Positions 16,849 through 26,415 are shown, counted from the stretch's first letter. The stretch is 64,000 bases of DNA from Reinekea blandensis MED297 (GCF_000153185.1 NZ_CH724151.1:97294-161293), one strand, 5' to 3'. A program made the numbers and translations. Notes: a model not told the origin generated them from the letters alone.

Positions 16849-18246
16849 TCAGAACAGCATATTGAGCAGTGACTGAGTCAGACGCACACCAAAACCGGTC
16901 ACATCGGTCGGGACGTGGGCCAAGCCACCCTTATGCTGAGCAGACGAAAGGTCAACATGAACCCAGCGCACCTTCGGCTCAATGAAGCGACTGAGGAAGC
17001 GTGCCGCATCGATATGATCAGACGATTTCCCCGGATTACACTGTTGAACATCCGCCACCGAGCTTTTGATGTTCTCATCGTAATCAGCATCAATCGGAAA
17101 CGGCCAGATCCGTTCACCGCTGTTTTTACCAGCTTCAATTAAAGGTAAAAACCACGGTTCATGGTTGGTGAACACACCCGAATAACGAGTTGAGAGCGCA
17201 GCGACGCAGGACCCGGTCAGGGTCGCGTAATCAATCACCGCCAATGGGTGCTCGCGTGATGCCAGCGTCAGCGTATCGGCCAGGATCATCCGACCTTCGG
17301 CATCGGTATCCACGACTTCGATGGTGGTGCCATTTAAGGCTCTTACCCACTCGTTGGCGTGATAAGACTCAGGACCGATATGGTTATCAGTAATGGCCAG
17401 CCAGCCCGTCAGGTTGACCTTATGTTGTCGGCGCGAGGCCGCCAGCAAATTACCCAGAACCACCGCACTGCCGCCCATATCACCATTCATACCAAACATG
17501 GAGCCACCTGTTTTCAGGTTGTAGCCACCGGTGTCCATGGTCACGCCTTTACCCACCATGGAAACCGTATCGACGGAATCCGGATTGCCGCGATAATGCA
17601 AGCGGACGATGGACGCTTCGTGTTTAGACGAGCCACGAGCCACCGCAAGGAAGGCACCCGCGCCCATCTGCTCAAGCTCTTTGTAGCGATACACCCGGCA
17701 TTCCCAGCCTTCCGTTTCGGCCAGTTCTTCTACCAGCTCACGATAAGACCACGGGTTCAGTTCGTTGGCCGGCAGGGTCGACAGATAACGCACCATGGCA
17801 TTGCCTTCGGCTTCGGCCAGACGTCGCTTCACCTGCTTATCGCTGAGTGATCCGACCACCGTCAGTTTAACGGCTTTGTGGGTCTCCGGCGTCTGTTTGA
17901 AATCGGGCAACACAAACAGGTTGGCCAGTAACGCAGACAGTAATGCATCGAGCAGATCCGCGTCATCAGCGACAATGGCCAGCTCAGTATCGTCTTTGCG
18001 AATCGCACCCGTCACCAGCGCACGCGCCAGTGTTAACCGTTCAAATACCGATGCCTGCGTTGGCTCTTTCGCAAACGACCAAAACTGCCCGGTAGGCAAC
18101 AACGAACGCAAACGGCGCTCACCGGCAAGATGATCGTTGATTAAGGCATGTTCAGATTGGCCGCGCCATTCCATCACCGCGGTCGCACCGTCCGGCACCT
18201 GGCTGGCTGTGGCAATCTGAATATCCGGGTAAACAAACTTCTTCAT
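16849..18246 (-). CDS. M17-family leucyl aminopeptidase
   Basis: This is a 465-residue cytosolic two-metal aminopeptidase. The C-terminal catalytic domain carries the metal-binding and catalytic segments VGKGVTMDTGGYNLK, DTDAEGRMILADTL (usually NTDAEGRL) and DYATLTGSCVAAL, as in PepA/PepB. The N-terminal macro-like domain is poorly conserved. Its start overlaps the upstream acyltransferase stop by 4 bases, so the two are translationally coupled. It is shorter than PepA (about 500) and may correspond to a PepB-like branch. It cleaves N-terminal residues from peptides during turnover. Confidence 0.9.
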   Translation of the reverse strand: MKKFVYPDIQIATASQVPDGATAVMEWRGQSEHALINDHLAGERRLRSLLPTGQFWSFAKEPTQASVFERLTLARALVTGAIRKDDTELAIVADDADLLDALLSALLANLFVLPDFKQTPETHKAVKLTVVGSLSDKQVKRRLAEAEGNAMVRYLSTLPANELNPWSYRELVEELAETEGWECRVYRYKELEQMGAGAFLAVARGSSKHEASIVRLHYRGNPDSVDTVSMVGKGVTMDTGGYNLKTGGSMFGMNGDMGGSAVVLGNLLAASRRQHKVNLTGWLAITDNHIGPESYHANEWVRALNGTTIEVVDTDAEGRMILADTLTLASREHPLAVIDYATLTGSCVAALSTRYSGVFTNHEPWFLPLIEAGKNSGERIWPFPIDADYDENIKSSVADVQQCNPGKSSDHIDAARFLSRFIEPKVRWVHVDLSSAQHKGGLAHVPTDVTGFGVRLTQSLLNMLF

Positions 18247-19226
18247 AAACTCTCTCTAGCGTTTTTAGCGTAAACGGACGGCTCACCAGGCGGCCGTGTT
18301 TTAAAGCGTTTGTGTAACCATAAATACTGATCCGGGTGCTGCGCAACAACCCCTTCTAACCATTGGGTCCACAATATAGTGTCCTGCTCTTCATCACCTG
18401 AAGGGATGGCCAACGGAGGATCGATCCGGAACACGTAAGTACTCGACAGCCCTTTTCGATAACCGCTGATCGGCAGAACGATGGCATTCCCGGCTTCGGC
18501 AAGTTTACTGGTCATCGTAATGGTGGCGGTTGGCACCCCGAAAAATGGCACAAAAATCGATCGCTTGGGTCCAAAGTCCTGATCGGGCATATAGGCCAGA
18601 CCTTCACCCTGACGTAACCGGCGGATCATGCCTTTCACATCTTTACGGGCCACGGTATAGGCCAGATGTTTTTCCCGGGATCGCGTCATAAAGTAGTTAA
18701 ACAGCGGGTTGTCGTGTTTGCGGTAGATCGTTCCAGCAGACAGGTGAGTCCCGATTATGGCGGCCCCCAGATCCAGAAACGACCAATGCGCGGTCATATA
18801 AAGTATGCCCCGCCCGTCTTGCTCGGCAGCGTCCAGGTGCTCCTGCCCCTGCACTTCAATACGCACGCCCGAAAGCCCGCGACACCAGGCATGAGCGGTC
18901 TCAATAAAACCAAAGACGTTGGAAAACAGCGCGTCTTCAATCAGTTGATTTTGCTCATCGGGGTTCAAATCCGGAAAGCACAACCGGATGTTTGTCTGCA
19001 GGGTTTGGTAACGGGACTTCGCCACCCGCTTAATGATATGAGCCAGCCCTTTGCCCGTGGCAACTTTCGCTCGCCAGGGCAGCCAGGCTAAAAGATGAAG
19101 TCCGGCGATGCCCAGCCAGGTTAACCAGAATTTCGGCGCCAGAAAGTGCCAATAGCGATATTTATCGGTCACTTGTGAATCTTTCTGGTCTTTCACAAAG
19201 CGCCGTTTGGTTCTACCTTGACCCAT
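18243..19226 (-). CDS. Lipid A biosynthesis acyltransferase (LpxL/HtrB family)
   Basis: This inner-membrane late acyltransferase adds a secondary acyl chain to lipid A precursors. The 327 residues contain one N-terminal hydrophobic helix (FWLTWLGIAGLHLLAWLPW) and the HxxxxD catalytic motif in MTAHWSFLDLG. They also contain YMPDQDFGPKRSIFVPFFGVPTATI, the conserved acyl-acceptor region of LpxL/LpxM. ATG 19226 is chosen over a TTG just upstream. It is the first gene of a two-gene operon with the M17 peptidase, an unusual pairing with no obvious functional link. Specificity (lauroyl or myristoyl) is not readable. Confidence 0.9.
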   Translation of the reverse strand: MGQGRTKRRFVKDQKDSQVTDKYRYWHFLAPKFWLTWLGIAGLHLLAWLPWRAKVATGKGLAHIIKRVAKSRYQTLQTNIRLCFPDLNPDEQNQLIEDALFSNVFGFIETAHAWCRGLSGVRIEVQGQEHLDAAEQDGRGILYMTAHWSFLDLGAAIIGTHLSAGTIYRKHDNPLFNYFMTRSREKHLAYTVARKDVKGMIRRLRQGEGLAYMPDQDFGPKRSIFVPFFGVPTATITMTSKLAEAGNAIVLPISGYRKGLSSTYVFRIDPPLAIPSGDEEQDTILWTQWLEGVVAQHPDQYLWLHKRFKTRPPGEPSVYAKNARESL

Positions 19227-19341
19227 CAACCTTGAACTCTTTACAGTAGCTACGCCCCGAGGGATGGGCGACGTTTAAATTTTTGAGGCAGTATGCCGGA
19301 AAAGGATTCCGCTTCCTACTCATGACCGGAACAGACAAATC

Positions 19342-19482
19342 ATGGCCAAACCACTTCCGAGTTTCCTGACTCAACGCAAAGGCGCGCACCTGTTGATTGC
19401 CCGCCTGCAGCATCTGATGATCCGATATCAGGGCTGGAAAGATGCCCGCGCGGCGCAAAAGGCCCGCAAGCGCAGAGGTTAA
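19342..19482 (+). CDS. Possible 46-residue basic small protein
   Basis: A short frame of 46 residues begins MAKPLPSFLTQRKGAHLL and ends in a strongly basic KARKRRG tail. Its codons are GC-rich at third positions, like the neighbouring genes. It fills most of the 264-bp gap between the acyltransferase start and the ridA stop. A GGAAC sequence lies about 10 bases before the ATG. The basic helical character would suit nucleic-acid or ribosome binding, but I recognise no family. Confidence 0.4.
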   Translation: MAKPLPSFLTQRKGAHLLIARLQHLMIRYQGWKDARAAQKARKRRG

Positions 19483-19490
19483 TCCGAAGC

Positions 19491-19874
19491 TCAGCTAACG
19501 ACCAGAATGCCGTCCATTTCGACCGCGGCACCTTTCGGTAGCTGAGCAACGCCAATAGCCGCCCGAGCCGGATAGGGTTCGGCAAAGTATTCCGCCATGA
19601 TCTCATTAACCAGTGCAAAGTGGCTCAGGTCGGTCAGAAAGATGTTCAGTTTTGCAATGTCATTCAGGTTGCCACCGGCCGCTTCACACACCGCGGTCAG
19701 ATTTTTAAAGACCTGATGAATCTGAGTACTCATGTCACTGTCGTTCAGCGTCATGGTTGCCGGATCCAGGGGAATCTGTCCGGATAAATAGACCGTATTG
19801 CCCACCTTTACGGCCTGTGAATAGGTACCGATAGCCGCAGGGGCTTTGTCCGTTGAAATTATTGTCTTACTCAT
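19491..19874 (-). CDS. ridA: RidA family reactive intermediate deaminase
   Basis: RidA hydrolyses the reactive enamine/imine intermediates released by PLP-dependent dehydratases, protecting other PLP enzymes. The 127-residue length is typical. Motifs are [25 protein letters not shown] at the N-terminus, [12 protein letters not shown], and the active-site arginine in [24 protein letters not shown] 19874 has an AGGAG site; upstream in-frame codons are not conserved. It is a single gene, divergent from speA. Confidence 0.95.
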   Translation of the reverse strand: MSKTIISTDKAPAAIGTYSQAVKVGNTVYLSGQIPLDPATMTLNDSDMSTQIHQVFKNLTAVCEAAGGNLNDIAKLNIFLTDLSHFALVNEIMAEYFAEPYPARAAIGVAQLPKGAAVEMDGILVVS

Positions 19875-20076
19875 GGCGAAATCTCCTGTAAATAAAGCGA
19901 CTAACCTGATTAAATAGCGCGCCCGCGACACCAGCCCCGATGCAACTCGCTGCTTCTGGCTGCGCTGACCCGGCTCTGACCGGAAGATTACCCGGGATGA
20001 AGAACGGATACCACCGCTTCAGCATCCCGACAATCACTGGTAGTGTGACTAACTGTGCGTTCTGTGGTGGAGACGA

Positions 20077-21984
20077 ATGATGACCTGGACAGTAACCGAC
20101 GCAATTGAGCTGTATAACATCAACCGATGGTCCGAAGGCTATTTCACGGTCAATGATCGTGGTGAAACGGTTGTTAATAATGCCGGTCAAACCCCGTTGA
20201 ATGACATCGCCGTAGCGGCAAAAGCCAAAGGCCTGCAGTTACCCCTGCTGGTGCGCTTTCCACACATTCTCCACGATCGGGTGGCGCGCATAAACGAAGC
20301 GTTTAAAGCGGCGATCAAGATCGAAAACTACCAGAACGTCTATCAGCCGCTGTATCCGATTAAAGTGAATCAGCAGCGTCGGATTGTCGAAGAAATCATC
20401 AAAGGCCAGCGCCTGGCCGGCACGCCCCGCATTGGACTTGAAGCCGGTAGTAAACCGGAACTGATGGCGGTAATGGCCGAAGCCGCGCGTGGCGCCACCA
20501 CTATTGTGTGCAATGGCTACAAAGACGAAGAGTATATCCGCCTTGCACTGTCCGCCGAAAAGCTCGGGCACCATGTCTATCTGGTGGTCGAGAAAATCAG
20601 TGAAGTGGAATGGATCCTGAACATCGCTGAAGAGATGAACGTACTGCCGCGTATCGGTGTACGGGCACGTCTGTCGAGTGTCGGCAAAGGCAAGTGGGAA
20701 AACTCCGGTGGGGAGAAGTCCAAGTTCGGTTTGACCGCTTCCGAAATCATTACCATCACAGAGCATCTGCGCGAGCACGATCGGCTGGACAGCTTTCAGT
20801 TGCTGCATTTCCATCTGGGCTCACAAATCGCCAACATCCGTGATATCCAGTTAGGTTTGCGCGAATGCGCCCGCTTTTACGTTGAGCTGCGCCACCTGAA
20901 CGTACCGATTGACATCGTCGATGTTGGCGGCGGTTTGGGTGTCGATTACGAGGGTACACAATCGCGCGAATCCTGCTCGATGAACTACTCGTTACAGGAG
21001 TACGCCAACAACGTGGTGTTCGCATTCCGTGATGCCTGCACGCAGGAAGAGCTGCCCCACCCGATGATTGTCAGTGAATCCGGACGGGCGGTAACGGCGC
21101 ACCACGCTGTTTTGATTACCGATGTGTCCGAAGAAGAAACCCCTGATACCCGCGCACCCGACCAGCCGGACGATGAAGCCCCGAGCCTGTTGCGGGAACT
21201 CTGGTATTGTTATCAGAGCACGCTGAAACAAGACCGGCCGCATGCCGAGCTTTACCACGATGCCAGTTACTTCCTGAATGACGTGCACGATGCCTACAAC
21301 CAGGGCTACTTAACCCTGCAGCAGCGGGCGCACGCCGAAGACATGGTCCGAGCCATTAACGGCATGATTGCCGGACAGCTGAACCCGGCCAAACGCGCTC
21401 ACCGCGATATGCTGGACGACCTGAATGAAAAGCTGGCCACCAAACTGTTTGTGAATTTCTCGCTGTTCCAATCGCTGCCGGACGTTTGGGCCATCGATCA
21501 GATCTTCCCGATTCTGCCGCTGACCGGTTTGGATCGGGAACCGGTCTGTCGGGGCGTCGTGCAGGACATCACCTGCGACTCAGACGGCAAAGTTGAGTTT
21601 TATGTCGATGGCGAAGGGGTCGAATCCACCCTGCCGTTACCGAAATGGCAGCCCAACGAACGACCTTGGCTGGGCTTTTTTATGGTCGGTGCGTATCAGG
21701 AAATTCTCGGCGACCTGCACAACCTGTTTGGTGATACCGACAGCCTGGACGCTCTGTTTGATGAGAACAACAAACTGGTACTGCGCAATCCACGCAAGGG
21801 CGACACCATTAAAGACGTTCTGGGCTACGTCGACTTTAACGAACAGATGATTACCGACGCCTACGCGATGCAACTGGAAGAAAGCAGCATGCCGTTGTCA
21901 GAACGTCAGAAGCTGATGGAAATTTACCGTAACAGCTTGAAAAAAGTGACCTACCTCGAGCCACGTCAGAAAGCGAACGACTGA
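20077..21984 (+). CDS. speA: Biosynthetic arginine decarboxylase
   Basis: This PLP enzyme decarboxylates arginine to agmatine, the first step of putrescine and spermidine synthesis. The 635-residue protein is of the alanine-racemase fold type: the cofactor lysine is Lys96 in LYPIKVNQQR, followed by GLEAGSKPELMAVMA, FHLGSQIANIRDI, DVGGGLGVDYEG and the SESGRAVTAHHA region. The C-terminal domain includes FSLFQSLPDVWAIDQIFPI, as in E. coli SpeA. GGAG precedes ATG 20077. A zinc-ribbon gene starts within its stop codon. Confidence 0.97.
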   Translation: MMTWTVTDAIELYNINRWSEGYFTVNDRGETVVNNAGQTPLNDIAVAAKAKGLQLPLLVRFPHILHDRVARINEAFKAAIKIENYQNVYQPLYPIKVNQQRRIVEEIIKGQRLAGTPRIGLEAGSKPELMAVMAEAARGATTIVCNGYKDEEYIRLALSAEKLGHHVYLVVEKISEVEWILNIAEEMNVLPRIGVRARLSSVGKGKWENSGGEKSKFGLTASEIITITEHLREHDRLDSFQLLHFHLGSQIANIRDIQLGLRECARFYVELRHLNVPIDIVDVGGGLGVDYEGTQSRESCSMNYSLQEYANNVVFAFRDACTQEELPHPMIVSESGRAVTAHHAVLITDVSEEETPDTRAPDQPDDEAPSLLRELWYCYQSTLKQDRPHAELYHDASYFLNDVHDAYNQGYLTLQQRAHAEDMVRAINGMIAGQLNPAKRAHRDMLDDLNEKLATKLFVNFSLFQSLPDVWAIDQIFPILPLTGLDREPVCRGVVQDITCDSDGKVEFYVDGEGVESTLPLPKWQPNERPWLGFFMVGAYQEILGDLHNLFGDTDSLDALFDENNKLVLRNPRKGDTIKDVLGYVDFNEQMITDAYAMQLEESSMPLSERQKLMEIYRNSLKKVTYLEPRQKAND

Positions 21985-22139
21985 TGCGCTGCCCGTTCTG
22001 TGGTTCACCGTTTGACGGCGACTACCCCAGAAAAACGCCAGGCGGGCACACCCGCCTGTGCACACACTGTGGCCGGGCGTTTGTGATTGTCATTGAAAAG
22101 CGTTGGTGGGGGTATCGACGATCCGCCCACATTCGCTGA
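21984..22139 (+). CDS. 51-residue zinc-ribbon protein
   Basis: This small protein starts in the speA stop codon (ATG 21984 overlaps TGA 21982-21984), so it is translationally coupled to arginine decarboxylase. It has a clear two-knuckle zinc ribbon with Cys3/Cys6 in MRCPFCGSPF and Cys26/Cys29 in CTHCG, separated by a 19-residue loop containing YPRKTPGGHTRL. The basic tail is rich in Trp and Arg. Zinc binding is inferred from the CxxC pair; the partner is unknown. It could be a small regulator or a nucleic-acid-binding accessory. Confidence 0.65.
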   Translation: MRCPFCGSPFDGDYPRKTPGGHTRLCTHCGRAFVIVIEKRWWGYRRSAHIR

Positions 22140-22162
22140 CTGAGAAACCGATAGAATCGACC

Positions 22163-22945
22163 ATGGACGTCTGTACTGACAAAGCCGAACTGTCCCGGTA
22201 TCTGGCCCAAGACCGAGATCTTCACCTCTACGCCCTAGGCGATCTGGATGACCCCTTCTGGTCTCGCTGCACTTACTGGGTGCAGCGAACGGCAGGTAAC
22301 ATTTCCGCTCTGGTCTTGCTGTATCAGATGGGGGATCTGCCGGTGCTGATGGCACTCGGTGAATCGAACCATAAACACATGCTCCCCCTGATCGAAGCTG
22401 TGCTGCCCACGCTCGGCCCGCGTGTCTATGCACACATCAGTCAGGGGTTGGAAGCGCCTTTCCTGTCACAGTTCCGCTGCACCTACCATGAAACACAAAA
22501 ACGTATGATTCAAAGGCGGCATCCTGAACGACCGAATACCTCAGCGACTACGGTTTGGCTGGGTCCTGAGGACGCCGAACGACTGAGTGCGTTTTATCAG
22601 CAAGCTTATCCCGAGAACTGGTTCGACCCGACCATGTTAGAGGTGCATCCGTTTGCAGGCCTGGAACAGGATGGTCAGTTGGTCAGCGCAGCAGGCATTC
22701 ATTGCCTGAGCCAGTCATTCGGCAGCACGGCCTTGGGCAGTATTACCACAGCACCGGCGCAGCGAGGGCAAGGCTATGCCCTGGCAACGACCCTTGATTT
22801 ATGCGATGCACTGCGACGCGTGGCACCGCACATCGGACTCAACGTCCATGCTCAGAACCTTGCGGCTCAACGCACTTACGCGAAAGCCGGCTTCGACACG
22901 GTCGCTGAGTTTTCAGAAATGATGCTGGAGAGATCGCCGGGCTGA
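22163..22945 (+). CDS. GNAT-family N-acetyltransferase
   Basis: This is a 260-residue acetyltransferase with the GNAT fold in its C-terminal half. The acetyl-CoA loop is visible as PAQRGQGYALATTL (the R/Q-x-x-G-x-G/A motif) followed by NVHAQNLAAQRTYAKAGFDTVAEF. The N-terminal half resembles the first domain of two-domain GNATs of the FR47 type. ATG 22163 is chosen; the frame is open to 22103 but would overlap the zinc-ribbon gene. It lies 23 bases after that gene and may belong to the speA transcript, which would make a polyamine or amino-acid substrate attractive. That is inference only. Confidence 0.8.
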   Translation: MDVCTDKAELSRYLAQDRDLHLYALGDLDDPFWSRCTYWVQRTAGNISALVLLYQMGDLPVLMALGESNHKHMLPLIEAVLPTLGPRVYAHISQGLEAPFLSQFRCTYHETQKRMIQRRHPERPNTSATTVWLGPEDAERLSAFYQQAYPENWFDPTMLEVHPFAGLEQDGQLVSAAGIHCLSQSFGSTALGSITTAPAQRGQGYALATTLDLCDALRRVAPHIGLNVHAQNLAAQRTYAKAGFDTVAEFSEMMLERSPG

Positions 22946-22964
22946 ACCCGGCGGACAGTGTTGC

Positions 22965-23855
22965 TTAGTCGTCGTTTGCCATGATGTCGTTCAGTACCAC
23001 ACGCGGTACACCCATGGCGCGAAGCACGCTGGTGACCACAGCATTGATGGAGGCATCCAGGTTAAACTTGGGTCCGGCTTTGGTGTCATCAAACACCGGC
23101 TGATGGGCATCGATCAGTGCAATGCGGTCAGATCCCAATCGGGTTTTCATGTAATCCACACTTGGCTGCACGTTTTCGATGTAGAAGTTGAAACGCTTCT
23201 TCAGTGACTCTTCATCGTCATCGGCGCGCCCTCGAGATTGGGCACGGGCCATCATTTCTTTCCGGCTGATACTCAAATGCAATACCTTCAGTACCGGAAT
23301 GTTCATAGACTCCAGAAACTCGAGCAGATGCTCGGCCGCTCGCTGCGTTCTCGGATAACCGTCGAGAATGAAGGTTTCTTCCCGGGTGGATCGTGCCTGT
23401 TCAATGTGCGCTGCGACAAAGTTTTCCGTCCAGCGATTGGGGACCAACAGACCATTCATGGTACAGAACTCCAGCCACTCCAACTGAGAGGTGAACAGGT
23501 CCATTCCGGTTTTAGCAAAATACTTTTCTAACGAGGCTTGGTATGAACGCACTTTCGCACTGAGCGCTTCGGTGGTATCAACACAGTCGTAAATGTTGGT
23601 CTGAGCACTGAGGTCGTATTTAGTCGCCAGCAGCTCAGCAAAGGATTCGTCTTCTTTTGCCTGACGAAAGGTGTTGCGGAGGATTTCACCCATGGACAGA
23701 TGCGCTTCCGGTCGGATCTGCAACATACGGCAGAGGGCACTGGCGACTTCGCCTTTACCACAGCTGGAAGGCCCGGTCAGGATGATCACGCCAGCCTCCC
23801 GAACTTTGACCTTCTCCACCTGTACCAACGATTTCAGCCGACTCTGAACGTCCAT
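22965..23855 (-). CDS. Adenylate-kinase-like nucleoside monophosphate kinase
   Basis: This is a 296-residue P-loop kinase. GPSSCGKGEV (about residues 28-37), EAHLSMGEILRN, FILDGYPRTQRAAEHLLEFL and the lid arginines in RAQSRGRADDD follow adenylate kinases. However, the NMP-binding region is enlarged by about 60 residues (roughly 70-140) and the protein is about 80 residues longer than Adk. It is therefore probably not the housekeeping Adk but a paralogue of related fold. It transfers a phosphate to an unidentified nucleotide or related acceptor. It stands alone on its strand. Confidence 0.8.
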   Translation of the reverse strand: MDVQSRLKSLVQVEKVKVREAGVIILTGPSSCGKGEVASALCRMLQIRPEAHLSMGEILRNTFRQAKEDESFAELLATKYDLSAQTNIYDCVDTTEALSAKVRSYQASLEKYFAKTGMDLFTSQLEWLEFCTMNGLLVPNRWTENFVAAHIEQARSTREETFILDGYPRTQRAAEHLLEFLESMNIPVLKVLHLSISRKEMMARAQSRGRADDDEESLKKRFNFYIENVQPSVDYMKTRLGSDRIALIDAHQPVFDDTKAGPKFNLDASINAVVTSVLRAMGVPRVVLNDIMANDD

Positions 23856-23975
23856 AGGAATCCCCTCACAATACGCAATAAACAGGCAGAGCCCAAGGCC
23901 CTGCTGACCGGGGGGGAATCTTGCTCAGCTTTTTGTCAGAACGCAAGCCAAAACAGCGGCTTGCTGACGGGATTC

Positions 23976-24344
23976 TCAGCGAATGTACTTAATCGACTTC
24001 TGAAACCACATCAACAGCATCGGATCGCCTTCAACTTTGATCTGCTGTTCCTGTATGCCGCGCATAAAGGCATTTTTGTCTTTGCCAGAGGCCATGGCCC
24101 AGAGAATCCGGAACCCGACTGCGGCATCAGAAAAACGAATGGTCAGTTCCGCCTCGTCGGTTTCTTTCGCCTGACTGGAGACCCGCTGATCCCGAAAGCG
24201 CAGATACCGGGCCACATTACGTTTTTCCGTTGCAAACTGAATGGTTCGCTCTACATTCTGCAGATACTCACGCATGGACTCATTGCGACGCGAAGACCGC
24301 TTGTACATTACCGCCATCAGCCACAGCAACACTCGTAGTTTCAT
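23976..24344 (-). CDS. Small SCP2-like protein with hydrophobic N-terminus
   Basis: This 122-residue protein begins with a hydrophobic segment (LRVLLWLMAVMY) followed by a basic patch that could anchor it to the membrane. The C-terminal half, LTIRFSDAAVGFRILWAM to IKVEGDPMLLMWFQKSIKYI, has the look of the end of a sterol-carrier-protein-2 domain, in which a hydrophobic helix closes a lipid pocket. This assignment is by resemblance only. It is a single gene with no functional neighbour. Confidence 0.55.
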   Translation of the reverse strand: MKLRVLLWLMAVMYKRSSRRNESMREYLQNVERTIQFATEKRNVARYLRFRDQRVSSQAKETDEAELTIRFSDAAVGFRILWAMASGKDKNAFMRGIQEQQIKVEGDPMLLMWFQKSIKYIR

Positions 24345-24467
24345 TTCAGACTCTCAGATTCAAACAAGTGTTTGAATTATCATCATTACCGCACAGATGT
24401 ACAGCAATACCGACCATACATCACTGAAATGTCGTACCACCGATCCAAAGCCAAAACTCACAGGCAC

Positions 24468-24492
24468 AAAAAAAGGCCCGAATGGGCCTTTT
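24468..24492 (-). terminator. Intrinsic terminator of the HU gene
   Basis: The 9-bp stem AAAAGGCCC/GGGCCTTTT with a GAAT loop (24471-24492) is followed by a U-run on the minus strand. It sits 25 bases after the HU stop. Confidence 0.9.
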
Positions 24493-24516
24493 ATGCATCT
24501 ATTCAAAGAGAATCGA

Positions 24517-24789
24517 TCAGTTAACCGCGTCTTTCAGCGCCTTACCGGCTTTGAACGCGACCGTATTGCTGGCTGGGATTTCAATTTCCGCACCGGTCTG
24601 CGGATTTTTACCCTTACGCTTAGCGCGTGAGCGGGCTTCAAACGTACCAAAACCAACCAGCGTCACAGATTCTTTCTTCGCAACAGACTGCGTAATCTGG
24701 TCCAAAAGCACATTCAGTACTTCACCGGCTTTATCTTTAGAGAGATCTGCACGCTCAGCAATGGCGGCAGCGAGTTCGGGCTTTCGCAT
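24517..24789 (-). CDS. HU-family DNA-binding protein
   Basis: This 90-residue nucleoid protein bends DNA as a dimer. Recognisable parts are the N-terminal helical dimerisation region (RKPELAAAIAERADLSKDKA), the VTLVGFGTFEARSRAKRKGKNP arm base, and TGAEIEIPASNTVAFKAGKALKDAVN at the end. The intercalating proline is in the IPASN tip. ATG 24789 has AAGGAAG upstream; an upstream GTG is not needed. A single gene with its own terminator, it could be the alpha or beta type HU. Confidence 0.95.
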   Translation of the reverse strand: MRKPELAAAIAERADLSKDKAGEVLNVLLDQITQSVAKKESVTLVGFGTFEARSRAKRKGKNPQTGAEIEIPASNTVAFKAGKALKDAVN

Positions 24790-25025
24790 GGCAACTTCCT
24801 TCACAATCGTTATTTTTATTGATCTACTGCCACTAAAGCGGGCGGTGCCGCGATATGAGGCTTATGATGCCTCTAGAGTAACCACCCGCTCGGGGGTTTG
24901 CCAAGCCCCTAAACACCGAAATTGGTCGACTTTCGATCAATTTCTGCGGATATTTTCGATTTAATCATCGGATTCTGTCACGGACTGGCGAAAGCAGGGA
25001 TCTCCGCGTTAAACTCGCCGCATCT

Positions 25026-25580
25026 ATGCAACTGAAAACCTCCGTGACCCGACTGATCAGCGACCCAGACACCCGACATCATCGTTGGCAGCCTCTTAAT
25101 CCGGCGCGAACATCGATTCCACCGGCGTATCGCCATTGGGTGACCATGCCGGGCAGTTTGACCAAGGCATTAAAAGCAAGGTCCGATCAGTTTCGGGTAC
25201 AGGTACTGGATCAGTCGCATATCTATGTCAGCCTCCCCATTGAAGGTTTTACTGAGCACAGCGGCCCCTGCGCCTGCTTTTCCAGAAAAGTCTTGCTGAT
25301 GCACGGCAACACGCCCTGGGTGGCTGCACACACGCTGGTTCCGGAAAGCAGTCTGCGTCATGGCCTGCGCCAGTTAACCCGGCTCGAAGACAAACCCTTA
25401 GGTGAACTGCTGTTTTCCTCCTCCGATGTCCGCAAAGACCATGAACAGGTCTGCCAGACTGACGACAGCTGGGGACGCCGAGCCCGCTACCTGCTGCATC
25501 AGCAACCGTTGCTGGTCAGCGAGTTTTTTCTACCCGCATTGGTCGACTATGAACAAAACCGCGCTCTCACATTATATTAA
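25026..25580 (+). CDS. ubiC: Chorismate--pyruvate lyase
   Basis: UbiC removes pyruvate from chorismate to give 4-hydroxybenzoate, the first committed step to the ubiquinone ring. The protein has 184 residues. [20 protein letters not shown] includes the conserved arginine of the active site, and the later LGELLFSS and the Glu in VSEFFLP match the family. It overlaps ubiA by 32 bases, so the two products act in sequence from one transcript. No clear ribosome-binding site precedes ATG 25026. Confidence 0.92.
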   Translation: MQLKTSVTRLISDPDTRHHRWQPLNPARTSIPPAYRHWVTMPGSLTKALKARSDQFRVQVLDQSHIYVSLPIEGFTEHSGPCACFSRKVLLMHGNTPWVAAHTLVPESSLRHGLRQLTRLEDKPLGELLFSSSDVRKDHEQVCQTDDSWGRRARYLLHQQPLLVSEFFLPALVDYEQNRALTLY

Positions 25581-26412
25581 GCTGACTCGGCTCGACCGGC
25601 CGATTGGCACCTATTTGCTGCTCTGGCCCACTCTGGCCGCGTTATGGCTCGCGGCTCAAGGCATGCCGCCGCTCGGGCTCGTGGTCATTTTTACGCTGGG
25701 CGTTCTGGTGATGCGCTCGGCCGGCTGCGTGATTAATGACTTTGCAGATCGACACATTGACGGTCACGTTAAACGCACGGTAGCCCGACCGCTGGCGACC
25801 GGGCTGGTCAGCGCCCGCGAAGCGCTGATTTTGTTTGCGGTCCTGGTCTTGACCGCTTTTGTGCTCGTCATGCTGACCAATGCGGAAACCATCAAGATGT
25901 CGTTTATCGCACTGGCATTGGCCGCGGCATACCCTTTCATGAAGCGCTACACCTATCTACCGCAAGTCGTGTTGGGGGCCGCCTTCGCCTGGGCTATCCC
26001 AATGGCCTACACCGCGCAGGAAGTCCCACTGCAGGAAACCACCTGGCTTTGGTTCAGTGCCTGTGTGCTCTGGACCGTCGTCTATGACACGCTGTACGCC
26101 ATGGTCGACCGTGACGACGACCTGAAAATCGGGGTTCGTTCCACGGCCATTCTGTTCGGTGAGTACGACCGGCTCATGGTGGGTTTGCTGCAAGCCATGA
26201 CGGTGCTGGCGTGGATATTTGTGGGCCTGCAAGCCGAACTGGGCTGGATCTGGTGGTTGGCGGTTCTGGTGGCGACAGGTCTATTCGGGTACCAGCAGTG
26301 GTTGATTCGTGGTCGCGATCGTGATGCCTGCTTCCGGGCCTTTTTAAACAACCACTGGGTCGGATTGGTGCTGTTCATCGCACTGATCCTCAACTACGCT
26401 TTTACTTTTTGA
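25549..26412 (+). CDS. ubiA: 4-hydroxybenzoate octaprenyltransferase
   Basis: This membrane prenyltransferase attaches the polyprenyl tail to 4-hydroxybenzoate. The 287 residues form about eight or nine helices. The first Asp-rich motif is in [20 protein letters not shown] (NDxxD) and the second is in [23 protein letters not shown] 25549 lies inside the ubiC frame; the frame stays open further upstream but those residues are not UbiA-like. The ubiC-ubiA-phoB-phoR order is the one known in Pseudomonas. Confidence 0.96.
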   Translation: MNKTALSHYIKLTRLDRPIGTYLLLWPTLAALWLAAQGMPPLGLVVIFTLGVLVMRSAGCVINDFADRHIDGHVKRTVARPLATGLVSAREALILFAVLVLTAFVLVMLTNAETIKMSFIALALAAAYPFMKRYTYLPQVVLGAAFAWAIPMAYTAQEVPLQETTWLWFSACVLWTVVYDTLYAMVDRDDDLKIGVRSTAILFGEYDRLMVGLLQAMTVLAWIFVGLQAELGWIWWLAVLVATGLFGYQQWLIRGRDRDACFRAFLNNHWVGLVLFIALILNYAFTF

Positions 26413-26415
26413 CAA

